Assembly: GCA_016719895.1 (NCBI GenBank)
Contig: JADJYG010000022.1
Span: 1-64,000 of the forward strand
Direction of reading: 5' to 3'
Length of the DNA stretch: 64,000 bases
Source of the DNA: Saprospirales bacterium
GTDB taxonomy: Bacteria; Bacteroidota; Bacteroidia; Chitinophagales; Saprospiraceae
Below the pieces are notes generated by a model that was given only the letters and a program-made list of their open reading frames with translations, made no database searches and was not told the DNA's origin. The position numbers and the translations under genes were made by a program. Below are positions 56,213-64,000 of this stretch, one piece after another; positions within the stretch are counted from its first letter, which is position 1; every line of letters starts with the position of its first letter.

Positions 56213-56639
56213 ACCAATAAAATAATTTAGTTAAAAGAAAATGTGTAAAAGCCGCTTAGTATGTGTGTTTTGCAACACACAACCCCATCGGAGCGATTAC
56301 TTCCTCTTTTTCCCAAAATGAAACAAACGGAGGCAGTCACCCTCGGCGGGTTGACTTCCAGCAGTTTGAATTGGTAGGTAAGCGATTAATGCTCTATGCA
56401 GAAGTGGCGCCTGCCGGATCGCTTGAAAACAGCGCCCGGGCAAAAAGACAGGCTTAACGGCGCAAAACGCCATTACCACTGCAAGCCTGTCCGACTTCAA
56501 AAGTTTGAATTGGTTGGAAACTCGTGAAGGATTATTGAGCAATTATAGTGGTCAGAGACCAGGTAAGGAAATCAAAGATAAAGCTTTTGGCGAATGCGCA
56601 ATAGAAAAAGTGCCTTCTTGTACAATTTATACAGCACTT
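56213..56639. other. Upstream region of susC pair 2
   Basis: 427 bp without a gene. Contains the tight hairpin TGTGTGTT/AACACACA (56262-56281), direct copies of AGTTTGAATTGGT about 140 bp apart (~56362 and ~56504), and a candidate promoter at 56572-56601. Confidence 0.5.
56572..56601 (-). promoter_or_regulatory. Candidate promoter ATTG-N18-TATCTTTG for susC pair 2
   Basis: On the minus strand the -7 box TATCTTTG (complement of 56572-56579) lies 18 bp from ATTG. It would give a leader of roughly 350 nt, long but not unusual for susC genes. Confidence 0.35.
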
Positions 56640-57353
56640 CTAACGCAACTGCCGGAGGTACATGCGTATGGTATTGGAAAGTCCGTAGTACAGGGCATCC
56701 GATAGGAGGGCGTGCCCGATACTGACTTCCAGCAGGCCGGGGCAATGGGTATGGAAATAGTTGAGGTTGTCCAGGTTCAGGTCGTGTCCGGCGTTTATGC
56801 CGATCCCGATCGCATTGGCTGCCCTGGCAGCTTGCGCATACGGCGCCATGGCCTTTTCGGGGCCGGAGGGGTAGGCATGCGCATACGGGCCGGTGTACAG
56901 TTCGATCCGGTCGGCGCCGGCTGCTTTTGCGCCTTCGATCATCCGCGGGTCGGGGTCGGCGAAAACTGATACCCGGATATTTTTTGCCTGGAGCGCGCCG
57001 ATCACCTCGCGCAGAAAGGCGGCATGCCGGATGGTGTCCCAACCGTGGTCGCTGGTCAGCTGGTCGTTGGCATCGGGCACAAGCGTACACTGATGCGGCG
57101 GATTGGCCAGTACCAGATCGATAAATTCAGGCGTTGGATTGCCCTCGATATTGAACTCCGTGGTGACGACGGCCCGGAGCGCCGGAATATCGCTGTAGCG
57201 GATGTGGCGGTGATCCGGGCGGGGGTGAACGGTGATACCCTCCGCACCGAAATCTTCGCAGTCGGTAGCTACCTGGACGAGGTTGGGCAGATTGCCGCCG
57301 CGCGCATTGCGCAGCAAGGCGACCTTGTTGATATTGACAGAAAGTCTGGTCAT
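56640..57353 (-). CDS. pdxJ: Pyridoxine 5'-phosphate synthase
   Basis: Final ring-closing step of DXP-dependent vitamin B6 synthesis. 237 aa TIM barrel: RLSVNINKVALLRNARGGN at the N-terminus, GITVHPRPDHRHIRYSD with the phosphate/His site, FNIEGNPTPEFIDLV, CTLVPDANDQLTSDHGWD, RIELYTGPYAHAY, GINAGHDLNLDNL and VSIGHALLSDALYYGL. Divergent from the CPBP gene across 95 bp. Confidence 0.95.
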   Translation of the reverse strand: MTRLSVNINKVALLRNARGGNLPNLVQVATDCEDFGAEGITVHPRPDHRHIRYSDIPALRAVVTTEFNIEGNPTPEFIDLVLANPPHQCTLVPDANDQLTSDHGWDTIRHAAFLREVIGALQAKNIRVSVFADPDPRMIEGAKAAGADRIELYTGPYAHAYPSGPEKAMAPYAQAARAANAIGIGINAGHDLNLDNLNYFHTHCPGLLEVSIGHALLSDALYYGLSNTIRMYLRQLR

Positions 57354-57421
57354 GACACGGTGGGTACGGCAGGCGGCAGGGGTATCTTGGAATCCTTTTC
57401 CGCAAACCGCAAACTACGCCC

Positions 57422-57440
57422 TATTTTTACCGCAAAAATA
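57422..57440. promoter_or_regulatory. Symmetric AT-rich element between pdxJ and the CPBP gene
   Basis: TATTTTT and AAAAATA face each other across ACCGC in the 95-bp divergent gap. Each half resembles a -7 box lacking its final G, so the two genes may share overlapping promoters. Confidence 0.3.
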
Positions 57441-57448
57441 CGCGAATT

Positions 57449-58405
57449 ATGGAAGATGTCCGTCCGGATAACTGGGAGGAACAGCCGGGTGCGGCGCCGG
57501 CATTCATACCTTACTCCAAACCGGAGCCCCGGGTATGGGTGGTATTGCTGGGGCTGCTGGGGTTTTGCCTGTTTTTTTCCATTTTGGGCGGGGCTGCTTT
57601 TCAGGCTATTGTGCTGTTGGCCGGCTGGGATACCGGTATCCTTTCCGGCGTACTGGCGCCGGATGCGCCACCGGCCGAACGCTGGCAGATGCGCCTGCTG
57701 CTGGGTATCGGCCATTTGGCCACCTTCCTGTTGGGCGGATGGGCTACCCTGCGTTTTTTTTATCCGCCGGCTTCCCATGCCCTGATCTATTTGAAGGCAG
57801 AACGCTTGCCCGGTTTGCGGCCGCTTTTGGGCGGAATCCTGCTCATCCTGGTGTCGATTCCGCTGGTTTTATATACCTACACCCTGAACAAGGCCTTGCC
57901 GCTGCCCGATACGTTCCGAATGCTGGAAGACCAAACCAACGACGCGATAAAAGGCTTGCTGCAGATGGACAACGGCCTGGAACTCCTGGCCAACCTCGCG
58001 CTCATTGCGCTGTTGCCGGCACTGGGGGAAGAACTGGTGTTCCGGGGGGTGGTGCAGCAGCAGCTGTTGCGGCGTATTGCGCCACCCTGGCTGGGGCTCG
58101 TTTTGGCGGCGGCTATTTTTAGCTTTATTCATTTTCAATTCGAGGGATTTTTACCGCGGATGCTGCTGGGTATCCTGTTGGGCTGGCTGTACTGGCGCAC
58201 GCAAAATTTCTGGGTGCCAGTGGCGGCGCATTTTGCCAACAATGCCTTCCAGGTGGCAGGTCAGTACCTGTATAGCCGGGACCTGTCCGGCATCGACTTG
58301 GAAGAGGATATAGACGTACCCTGGTATGCCGCAGCACTGTCCCTGCTGTTGGTCATCGCGCTGATGCGCTGGCTGGACAAACGGAGTGTAATCATCAATA
58401 TCTAA
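57449..58405 (+). CDS. CPBP-family intramembrane metalloprotease
   Basis: 318 aa with about seven membrane helices (VVLLGLLGFCLFFSILGGAA and others). The CPBP (Abi/CAAX-protease) motifs are all present: EExxxR as GEELVFRGVVQQ (~193-204), FxxxH as FSFIHF (~225), and HxxN as AHFANNAF (~266). Glu-Glu and His residues are the expected metal ligands. Substrate unknown; relatives process peptides or membrane proteins. Confidence 0.92.
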   Translation: MEDVRPDNWEEQPGAAPAFIPYSKPEPRVWVVLLGLLGFCLFFSILGGAAFQAIVLLAGWDTGILSGVLAPDAPPAERWQMRLLLGIGHLATFLLGGWATLRFFYPPASHALIYLKAERLPGLRPLLGGILLILVSIPLVLYTYTLNKALPLPDTFRMLEDQTNDAIKGLLQMDNGLELLANLALIALLPALGEELVFRGVVQQQLLRRIAPPWLGLVLAAAIFSFIHFQFEGFLPRMLLGILLGWLYWRTQNFWVPVAAHFANNAFQVAGQYLYSRDLSGIDLEEDIDVPWYAAALSLLLVIALMRWLDKRSVIINI

Positions 58406-58419
58406 CACGAATACAAAGT

Positions 58420-58949
58420 ATGGATCAATTACTTGGCATCGGATCCCGGGTTAAACACCCCGCCTATGGCGACGGGGTGGTGGTACGGTTGCATTTGGCT
58501 GCGTACGAAGTATGTTTTATTCAGTTTGGTTTGAAAATGGTCGGAAAAGACTATGCCGGCTGGCAAATTACAGAAGCCATTCCGGCCGGGGAGTCCGTTT
58601 CGTTTACGGAAGCCGAAGAGGCACTGGCCCGCATCCTGCGGGCGTGGGCGGGAGTAAGCCTGGAAAAAGTGCCGCTTGGCGACCGCTGGAAGGGTGGAAA
58701 AATGATCCTCCAGGCCGACGGTATGCCGCCGAAAGAAGTTCCGGTGGATACTTTTTTCACAAGATCGTGATGATGCGCGACCGCTTGCGCGTGCTGGAGC
58801 AAAACATCAACGCGCACAAGAAACTGGACGATGAAGACAAGGTGAATCTCCAACAGTACATCACCCGTTGTTATGGCAGCATGACGACCTTCAACGTGTT
58901 GTTTAAAAACCGGGAGGATTATTTTGTGGGCGACAGTTCAAAGGAGTGA
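58420..58949 (+). CDS. Small conserved protein of unknown function, frameshifted
   Basis: About 176 aa once joined. The first part reads GIGSRVKHPAYGDGVVVRLH, a small beta-domain pattern, and GGKMILQADGMPPKEVPVDT. After a run of six T (58752-58757) the printed frame stops at 58770 (TRS). With seven T it continues HKIVMMRDRLRVLEQNINAH, QQYITRCYGSMTTFNVLFKN to the stop at 58949, a coiled-coil-like tail. So the sequence probably carries a one-base deletion. 14 bp after the CPBP gene; its last 31 bp overlap the convergent glycosyltransferase gene. Confidence 0.65.
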
Positions 58950-60265
58950 TGCTGCTTGCCGGCTCGCCAGATATCCCAAACCAGGGCGGCGGCGACCAAT
59001 CCGTACTCCGCGGCAATCCAGGCGTAGTTTTCCCGGAACCCACCGCCGGCATAATGGCTGTACGATAAAATGGCCGCAGCCGACCATATCCATGGGAAGC
59101 GAAAGGCGGTGCGTAGCCCCAGGGCAAAGGGCAGGGCAACGTACCAGGGGTGTACGGTGGTGGATAAAAGCAAGTACAACGTAGAGGCTGCCAGGAACCG
59201 GCCGGGAAGCAGACCGGTCAATGTCCTTTTGTAGCATGCGATCCCCATCACCCCAAAGAATACCAGCAAGGCCAGCGCCGGCCCCAGGGTTCGCGCCACA
59301 TCCGTGCCCGCCGGCGCCACCGCTTCGCCTGCCCACTTTAAAAGATAATATACACTGGCATTAAACTCGAATTGGCGGAAGTACAAGTCGAGGCTGCCGG
59401 CCATGTTAGCCACCAAACTGCCATGTAACAGGGGGGCGAACAACACGGCACAGAAGCCGGCAAAAAACAAGAGAAAACGCCCGCCGCGCCGCCAACCCAA
59501 ATGCGCCAGGATCAACGGTAAAAACAACAGCGGTACCAGTTTACTCGCCGTGGCCAGGGCCCAAAATACTGCCGCCAGTCGAATTTTATGGCGTTGCAGG
59601 GCTGCTATGCCAGCCAAAACGAAACACAACATCGCTCCTTCGAAATGGACATTGCCTGTGATTTCAATCAAAAGCAGCGGGTTTAGGGCATAGAGGTTCT
59701 GAGCTGCGAGGCCATTTTCTGCCACCCGGCCCAATGTCTGCAAGGTACCCAGTTCGCAGGCCAGTAAAAACAATTTCAATACAAATACGCCGCCCTGGAT
59801 GTTTTCCGGAAACGCTTTTGCCGCCAGCCAAAACGCCGCCTGGCACACCGGCGGATAAACGGTATAGTATTCCGTAGAATTCAGTCTGCCGTACAGCTCC
59901 GGCGTAATACCCGGGAGATGAAGGTGGTTTTCTATAAAATATGCCGGCGGATGCGCAAACGGGTGGATGCCATGAGCAGCCAGGTTGCCATCCCAGAGGA
60001 AACGGTAAAAATCGTCGGATAAATTGGGCAAGCTGAAGAGCAGGGTGCAGCGGAGCCCTATGCCCAGGCCGGTAAACCAGCGGCGGTCGGCGGCTGTCCA
60101 GTATGGTCGCGTGACGACCCAGGAATACAGACCAAAAAACAAGGCATACGTTCCGGCCAGCGCCCCAAAATCAGAACGCTGAACGATATAGCCCAACAGG
60201 AGCGTCAGCGCTCCGAGCCCGGCGCCGGCTGCAATGCGTGCGGGGGTGTGCGACAAAGCCTCCAT
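58919..60265 (-). CDS. Polytopic glycosyltransferase (GT-C type, mannosyltransferase-like)
   Basis: 448 aa, around 11-12 hydrophobic helices. The region LPNLSDDFYRFLWDGNLAAH (~79-98) carries the acidic motif of GT-C enzymes that use lipid-linked sugars, followed by HPFAHPP and STEYYTVYPPVCQAAFWLAA. Later blocks: LYALNPLLLIEITGNVHFEG, ALATASKLVPLLFLPLILAH and STTVHPWYVALPFALGL. Probably adds a sugar from an undecaprenyl-phosphate donor on the outer face of the inner membrane. Donor and acceptor unknown. Confidence 0.82.
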   Translation of the reverse strand: MEALSHTPARIAAGAGLGALTLLLGYIVQRSDFGALAGTYALFFGLYSWVVTRPYWTAADRRWFTGLGIGLRCTLLFSLPNLSDDFYRFLWDGNLAAHGIHPFAHPPAYFIENHLHLPGITPELYGRLNSTEYYTVYPPVCQAAFWLAAKAFPENIQGGVFVLKLFLLACELGTLQTLGRVAENGLAAQNLYALNPLLLIEITGNVHFEGAMLCFVLAGIAALQRHKIRLAAVFWALATASKLVPLLFLPLILAHLGWRRGGRFLLFFAGFCAVLFAPLLHGSLVANMAGSLDLYFRQFEFNASVYYLLKWAGEAVAPAGTDVARTLGPALALLVFFGVMGIACYKRTLTGLLPGRFLAASTLYLLLSTTVHPWYVALPFALGLRTAFRFPWIWSAAAILSYSHYAGGGFRENYAWIAAEYGLVAAALVWDIWRAGKQHHSFELSPTK

Positions 60266-60283
60266 GCGCCCAAAGATAGGCGC

Positions 60284-61027
60284 CTAGCGCGCCCGTTGGC
60301 GGTTGTCGAAGGCAAATTTGTGGTAAGCGCCATTTACAGGCATCTCCACCAGTAGCCGCTCCATAAAATTGGACTTGCCGCGCACCTTGATAATGCCTTG
60401 TATGGCTTCGCCCGGATAGATCGTATGGGCGCGGAGCAGGCCGTCTTCCGGGATACGCGGTTCGGACTGTGGCGGCGGGGCCCCATGGGTTCCTGCGGCG
60501 TAGGCGATATGGAAGGAGAAATCGATCCATCCGATGGGATCGTAGTAATAAAAGTTTGCCCACTCGTTGTGATTTTGGGCGTTGTTGTTGCGCGACGACT
60601 TTTTGTTGTTATCCTTCGAGAGTTCGGATATCACGAGGATAAGCGCTACCGTGCCAACCACCACGGCCGTGCCGATCAGGATATCGCGGTTGCGCTTCCA
60701 TTTTTTATATTCGGACGCTTCGAACACCCGGAGCGGCTGCATGTGTCCAAAGGCATCATAGCCGCTGACCCGCACGTCTTCCGGGTAAAACGTATAGGCC
60801 GAATCGCTGTCGTTGTACAGGTAAACCTGAAGGGCGAGGTCGTTTTCGCCTTTGGCACTGAGGCCGGCGGTCAGGTCGGCGCCGTACTGCTGCGACCGCA
60901 GGCCGGGCAGGCCCCGGGTGTAAACGGCTTCCGTCTGGCCGGGTTGTGTACCGGCCGGTGTATAGTAGTATTGGGCACAGGCGCCAAGGAGCAGCAGCGC
61001 CAACAAACTGAAGGTAAAGCGTTTCAT
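60284..61027 (-). CDS. Lipoprotein of unknown function
   Basis: 247 aa: lipobox LLLLGACA with Cys at 17, then a beta-rich part (QQYGADLTAGLSAKGENDLA, VYLYNDSDSAYTFYPEDVRV). A second hydrophobic helix (~117-133, ILIGTAVVVGTVALILVIS), an Asn/Lys-rich linker (SKDNNKKSSRNNNAQNHNEW) and a C-terminal beta domain (EAIQGIIKVRGKSNFMERLL) follow. A lipoprotein with an internal membrane helix is unusual. No family recognised. 18 bp before the glycosyltransferase start. Confidence 0.72.
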   Translation of the reverse strand: MKRFTFSLLALLLLGACAQYYYTPAGTQPGQTEAVYTRGLPGLRSQQYGADLTAGLSAKGENDLALQVYLYNDSDSAYTFYPEDVRVSGYDAFGHMQPLRVFEASEYKKWKRNRDILIGTAVVVGTVALILVISELSKDNNKKSSRNNNAQNHNEWANFYYYDPIGWIDFSFHIAYAAGTHGAPPPQSEPRIPEDGLLRAHTIYPGEAIQGIIKVRGKSNFMERLLVEMPVNGAYHKFAFDNRQRAR

Positions 61028-61230
61028 GATTTGTGGTTGTTTGATCTGAGTAAAACCGGTTTATTCTCCGGCGGCTGATGGCTGACATACTGCCAACGCG
61101 CGCTGCCGGTACGCGCCTTCAAATATACAGTGCCTGTGGGCGTATTCGCCAGCCTTAATTTTTTCAGGATACTGTTTTTTCGACGGGAGACGCTTTTTCA
61201 GCCGGCCTGGGTGGTGCATGACAGAAAAAA

Positions 61231-61258
61231 TCCCCGTGCTGCCCAAACAGCACGGGGA
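61231..61258 (-). terminator. Intrinsic terminator of the GT2 gene
   Basis: TCCCCGTGCTG (61231-61241) pairs perfectly with CAGCACGGGGA (61248-61258); on the minus strand it is followed by six T. Confidence 0.85.
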
Positions 61259-61268
61259 CTCGTATGTT

Positions 61269-61300
61269 CAAATCAACAAATCAACAAATCAACAAATCAC
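61269..61300. repeat. Short tandem repeat CAAATCAA x4
   Basis: Three perfect 8-bp units and a fourth with one change, running into the stop codon region of the GT2 gene. Confidence 0.8.
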
Positions 61301-62838
61301 CTAAACCGCAGGTGTTTGATTGAATAGTAGCAGATCGTTGCAAAGCCGAAAGCCAGCATCGAGTGGAACAGCACAAAGGCGTTATTGCCCGTTTTTACGC
61401 CGATAATAACGGCAGCGGAAAATACCAGGGCCATAAAACCTTCGGCGTAGGTGATCCAGGAGATTTTCCGGGCCAGGTAGCTGGTTTTTTTCAAGGGGTT
61501 TTTTTCGCTGATAGTTCCGTATTTCGGTGTGCGCACAAAGGCCGACACCTTGCCGCGCAACCCTTCCACTACGGCGATGGCGTTGTACAGCGACAAGCCC
61601 ATCGAGATCGGCAGGAAGGACAGGAACAGCCCGAAAAAGCGCACTTTTTCCCAGAAGGAAGGCGGGTTATTGCGGTTGAGCGCAGCGGTGATATTGGCCG
61701 TGTACGAAATAGCCGCTACGGCGAACAAGCCCAGTACGGAGAACGACAGGAAGTGGGTGGAAATGCCCAGTTCCTGGAATGCGAACGAAAGCGGGATACT
61801 GCTCAGCGCGGCGATAAATACCCAGAGAAATACGCCGTAGGCCATCAGTTGGCTGATCGCGTGCATTTTCTGGATGCCGTTGAGTTTGTCGGTATTCCAA
61901 ACGAGTTTCAACAGCTTGCGGGCATTTTGGGCGCCGCCCTTGTTCCAGCGGAACTGCTGTCCTTTGAGGGCGTTCATATCCACGGGCAATTCAGCCGGGC
62001 TGCCCAGTTTTTCCAGGTACTGGATTTTATAACCCATGATCTGTGCGCGGAAGCTCAGGTCGAGGTCTTCGGTAAGGGTATCGCTCTGCCAGCCGCCGGC
62101 TTCGTTGATCACTTTTTTGCGCCATACACCAGCCGTGCCGTTGAACTGGAGCAGGAGGTTGCCGTAGGAGCGGCCGGCCTGCTCGACGGTGAAGTGTACG
62201 TTGAGTTGCAGGGCCTGCAGTTTCGTCAGCATGCTGTAGTCGGCGTTGATGTGTTCCCAACGCGTTTGAACGATCGCGATCTTCTGGTCTTCAAAGTAGG
62301 CCATAGTGGTGCGCAGGAAATCGGGGCGTGGGGTAAAATCGGCGTCGAAGATGGCGATAAATTCGCCGTTGGCTTTGGGCATGGCCTCCTGGAGCGCGCC
62401 GGCTTTGTAGCCCTGGCGGTTGACGCGGTGGATGTGTTCGATTTGGAAGCCCCGGGCTTTGAGTTCAGCTACCTTGGCGGCCACGATGGCCACGGTTTCG
62501 TCAGTGGAATCGTCGAGCACATGGATTTCAAATTTGTCTTTCGGGTACTCCTGCGCGGCCACGTAGTCGATGATGCGTTCGGCAACGTACATTTCATTGT
62601 ACATCGGGAGTTGTACGGTCACGAAAGGCGCGTTTTGGTCGTCCGATTCGTATTTTTTGTATTGGATTTGCGGGTTGTCTTTGTGGAATTTCTTGTACAG
62701 GAACAACAAATGGAATTGCAGGAGGGCGTAAATCGTCACACCGCTCATAGCAATAAAGTAAATAAGGAGCATCAGGTAGCCGAAATCGACAAATGCCTGA
62801 TACTGGAGTGCTTCGAAAAGCGAATGAAGACCGTACAT
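61297..62838 (-). CDS. Processive-type family 2 glycosyltransferase (membrane)
   Basis: 513 aa. N-terminal membrane helix (~17-45), cytosolic GT2 domain ~70-300, then four to five C-terminal helices. Catalytic motifs: VTVQLPMYNEMYVAERIID, HVLDDSTDET (D), FIAIFDADFTPRPDFL (DxD), DTLTEDLDLSFRAQ (TED base) and GQQFRWNKGG (QxxRW-type). This is the cellulose-synthase/glucosyltransferase-like layout; product unknown (polysaccharide or glycolipid). 60 bp downstream of another GT2 gene on the same strand. Confidence 0.92.
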   Translation of the reverse strand: MYGLHSLFEALQYQAFVDFGYLMLLIYFIAMSGVTIYALLQFHLLFLYKKFHKDNPQIQYKKYESDDQNAPFVTVQLPMYNEMYVAERIIDYVAAQEYPKDKFEIHVLDDSTDETVAIVAAKVAELKARGFQIEHIHRVNRQGYKAGALQEAMPKANGEFIAIFDADFTPRPDFLRTTMAYFEDQKIAIVQTRWEHINADYSMLTKLQALQLNVHFTVEQAGRSYGNLLLQFNGTAGVWRKKVINEAGGWQSDTLTEDLDLSFRAQIMGYKIQYLEKLGSPAELPVDMNALKGQQFRWNKGGAQNARKLLKLVWNTDKLNGIQKMHAISQLMAYGVFLWVFIAALSSIPLSFAFQELGISTHFLSFSVLGLFAVAAISYTANITAALNRNNPPSFWEKVRFFGLFLSFLPISMGLSLYNAIAVVEGLRGKVSAFVRTPKYGTISEKNPLKKTSYLARKISWITYAEGFMALVFSAAVIIGVKTGNNAFVLFHSMLAFGFATICYYSIKHLRFR

Positions 62839-62898
62839 AGTGTTAGAAGTTTCGAGTTTGAAGTTGGCGTCGAACGTTGTGGTCCGAAATCCAAAATT

Positions 62899-63639
62899 TT
62901 AGTTGTTGCGGTTATGATTTGCGGTATTCCAATACAAAATGAAAATAAGTGCGATAATCTTCCATCCGGCCAGCAGCACGCCTTTCAGTGTGCCGGAAAC
63001 CTTGCTCTTTCCTCCGGCGCGTTTGCGGTAGCGGACCGGTACTTCTGCGCAGGCCAAGCCCTGCTGGGCCGCCTTGACCTGCATTTCGACCGTCCAGCCG
63101 TAGTTGGGGTCCCGCATGTCCAGGGCCAGCAGACTTTCCCAGCGGATGGCCCGGAAGGGGCCGAGGTCGGTGAACCGGTAGCCGTACAGCCAGCGGATCA
63201 GGAGCGGGGCGAGCCAGTTGCCGAAGCGCTGCGGCAGGGTCATGGCGCCAGGTTCGGGGTTTCCGAGCATCCGGGAGCCGATAACCAGGTCTTTTCCGTC
63301 GTTCAAAACCGGACCCGCCACGTTTGGCAGGTCTTCGGGGTAGTCGGAGTAATCGCCGTCGAGAAACACCACGATTTCAGGGCGTTCGGACGCCGGCAGG
63401 CCTTGCAGGTAACGTATGCCGGCCAGGCAGGCAGAGCCGTAACCGCGGTGTTCGGCGTTGACGATTACGGCGCCGGCGTTTTCCGCCACTTCCGCCGTCC
63501 GGTCCGTCGATCCATTGTTGCAAACAACCACTGCGCGCACGCCCGCTTTCGGGAGAGCGGCCAATACCAACGGCAGCGATGCTTCTTCGTTATAAGCCGG
63601 AATCAGGACGTAAATGCGTTTTTTCGGCGTTTTTTCCAT
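62899..63639 (-). CDS. Family 2 glycosyltransferase, DPM1/undecaprenyl-sugar type
   Basis: 246 aa. N-terminal GT-A domain: YVLIPAYNEEASLPLVLAAL, VVVCNNGSTDRTAEVAENAG, EIVVFLDGDYSDYPEDLPNV (DxD), IGSRMLGNPEPGAMTLPQRF and FTDLGPFRAIRWESLLALDM. The C-terminus has VPVRYRKRAGGKSKVSGTLK and one hydrophobic tail (~225-240). Typically transfers a sugar to a polyprenyl phosphate, which could supply the GT-C enzyme at 58.9 kb; inference. Confidence 0.9.
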   Translation of the reverse strand: MEKTPKKRIYVLIPAYNEEASLPLVLAALPKAGVRAVVVCNNGSTDRTAEVAENAGAVIVNAEHRGYGSACLAGIRYLQGLPASERPEIVVFLDGDYSDYPEDLPNVAGPVLNDGKDLVIGSRMLGNPEPGAMTLPQRFGNWLAPLLIRWLYGYRFTDLGPFRAIRWESLLALDMRDPNYGWTVEMQVKAAQQGLACAEVPVRYRKRAGGKSKVSGTLKGVLLAGWKIIALIFILYWNTANHNRNN

Positions 63640-64000
63640 CGTTTTTCCTGCAGACGCCCTGCGACTTGCTTCAAATGGCCGGATTGACGCTGCAAAAATA
63701 ACAGAAGAGTTAAGAAAACGTTAAAAACTTTTAACAAACGGGTTGTTAAAGTTTTGTAAACGGCCGTTTATAACTTTTAATAAACTCCAGCGTGTAAAAT
63801 TATATTCCAGAACACGTGTTAAATTTTTGATTTTTATGCAGGAATACCCCGGAATTTAACACCCGGCAAGTGTTTATTTCGGGAAAGTCGGAAATTGATA
63901 AAGGCGATTATTTTGCCGGCCCTTTCGTTGAATAACTGTTAATTTTTTAACACTCTGGCGGAACGCCGGGTAATACAGCGACGGCAAGAGCCCGTGTCGC
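63640..64000. other. AT-rich region with palindromes, no gene seen
   Basis: 361 bp without a recognisable gene. Hairpin TTAACAA/TTGTTAA at 63731-63749 and a perfect palindrome TAAACGGCCGTTTA at 63757-63770, itself inside a longer imperfect one (63747-63781). May be operator sites for the GT2 gene or for a gene right of the window. Confidence 0.5.
63693..63700 (-). promoter_or_regulatory. -7 element TATTTTTG for the GT2 gene
   Basis: Complement of CAAAAATA, exact TAnnTTTG, 54 bp upstream of the ATG at 63639. No TTTG at the -33 position. Confidence 0.45.

Noticed and set aside
61269..61300. Regular 8-bp repeats considered as a CRISPR array
   Set aside because: Units are contiguous with no spacers and no cas genes; a simple tandem repeat.
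61363..63687. 774-codon open frame on the plus strand across both GT2 genes
   Set aside because: The minus-strand frames carry complete glycosyltransferase motifs; the plus frame is a shadow.

Overview
The window is a 64 kb, fairly GC-rich chromosomal segment of a Bacteroidota bacterium. Evidence: two SusC/SusD pairs, a TonB-ExbB-ExbD-ExbD operon, LytS/LytTR signalling, DUF4105, DUF5916 and DUF4153 proteins, few clear Shine-Dalgarno sites, and repeated promoters of the Bacteroidota type (TTTG, about 19 bp, TAnnTTTG). The gene content resembles Saprospirales-like environmental Bacteroidota; that placement is inference.

Left part (1-4.4 kb): the end of a frameshifted hemD, then a nested insertion. 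A palindromic, TIR-bounded intergenic repeat holds an ISAs1-family element in its hairpin loop, and an intact IS630-family element sits inside the dead ISAs1 transposase. A 5'-truncated gene follows. 4.4-13 kb: paaZ, an ECF sigma factor with a large membrane-anchored partner, and a two-gene candidate conflict operon: a SIR2-like/TIR protein translationally coupled to a membrane-anchored nSTAND1 NTPase. 13-24 kb: serA, a DUF4105 protein, two tandem glucosaminidase-LysM genes, a DUF5916 outer-membrane protein, rfbD, a membrane protein with an EAD11-like domain, and a MerR/B12-fold regulator without its cobalamin ligands. 24-34 kb: LytTR response regulator with its propeller histidine kinase, a 159-bp MITE-like element, YceI, a small double-Gly peptide, pnuC, cdsA, a membrane hydrolase and a DUF4153 protein.

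Right part (34-64 kb): a tiny DUF2281-like gene, an M1 metallopeptidase, kdsA, and exbB-exbD-exbD-tonB. A coding-free island of palindromic repeats (42.2-43.3 kb) separates these from a TPR protein, a PstS-like lipoprotein and a 2-TM protein. Two tandem susC-susD pairs follow, then pdxJ, a CPBP protease, a small frameshifted gene, and envelope glycosyltransferases.

The TonB/ExbBD operon plausibly energises the two SusC porins. kdsA, rfbD, cdsA and the glycosyltransferases serve the envelope. The SIR2-TIR/nSTAND1 pair, with the EAD11-like protein 9 kb away, is the best candidate for an undescribed system. Four otherwise healthy genes break at short homopolymer runs, which points to consensus indel errors or recent mutation. 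No CRISPR array, rRNA or tRNA was recognised.
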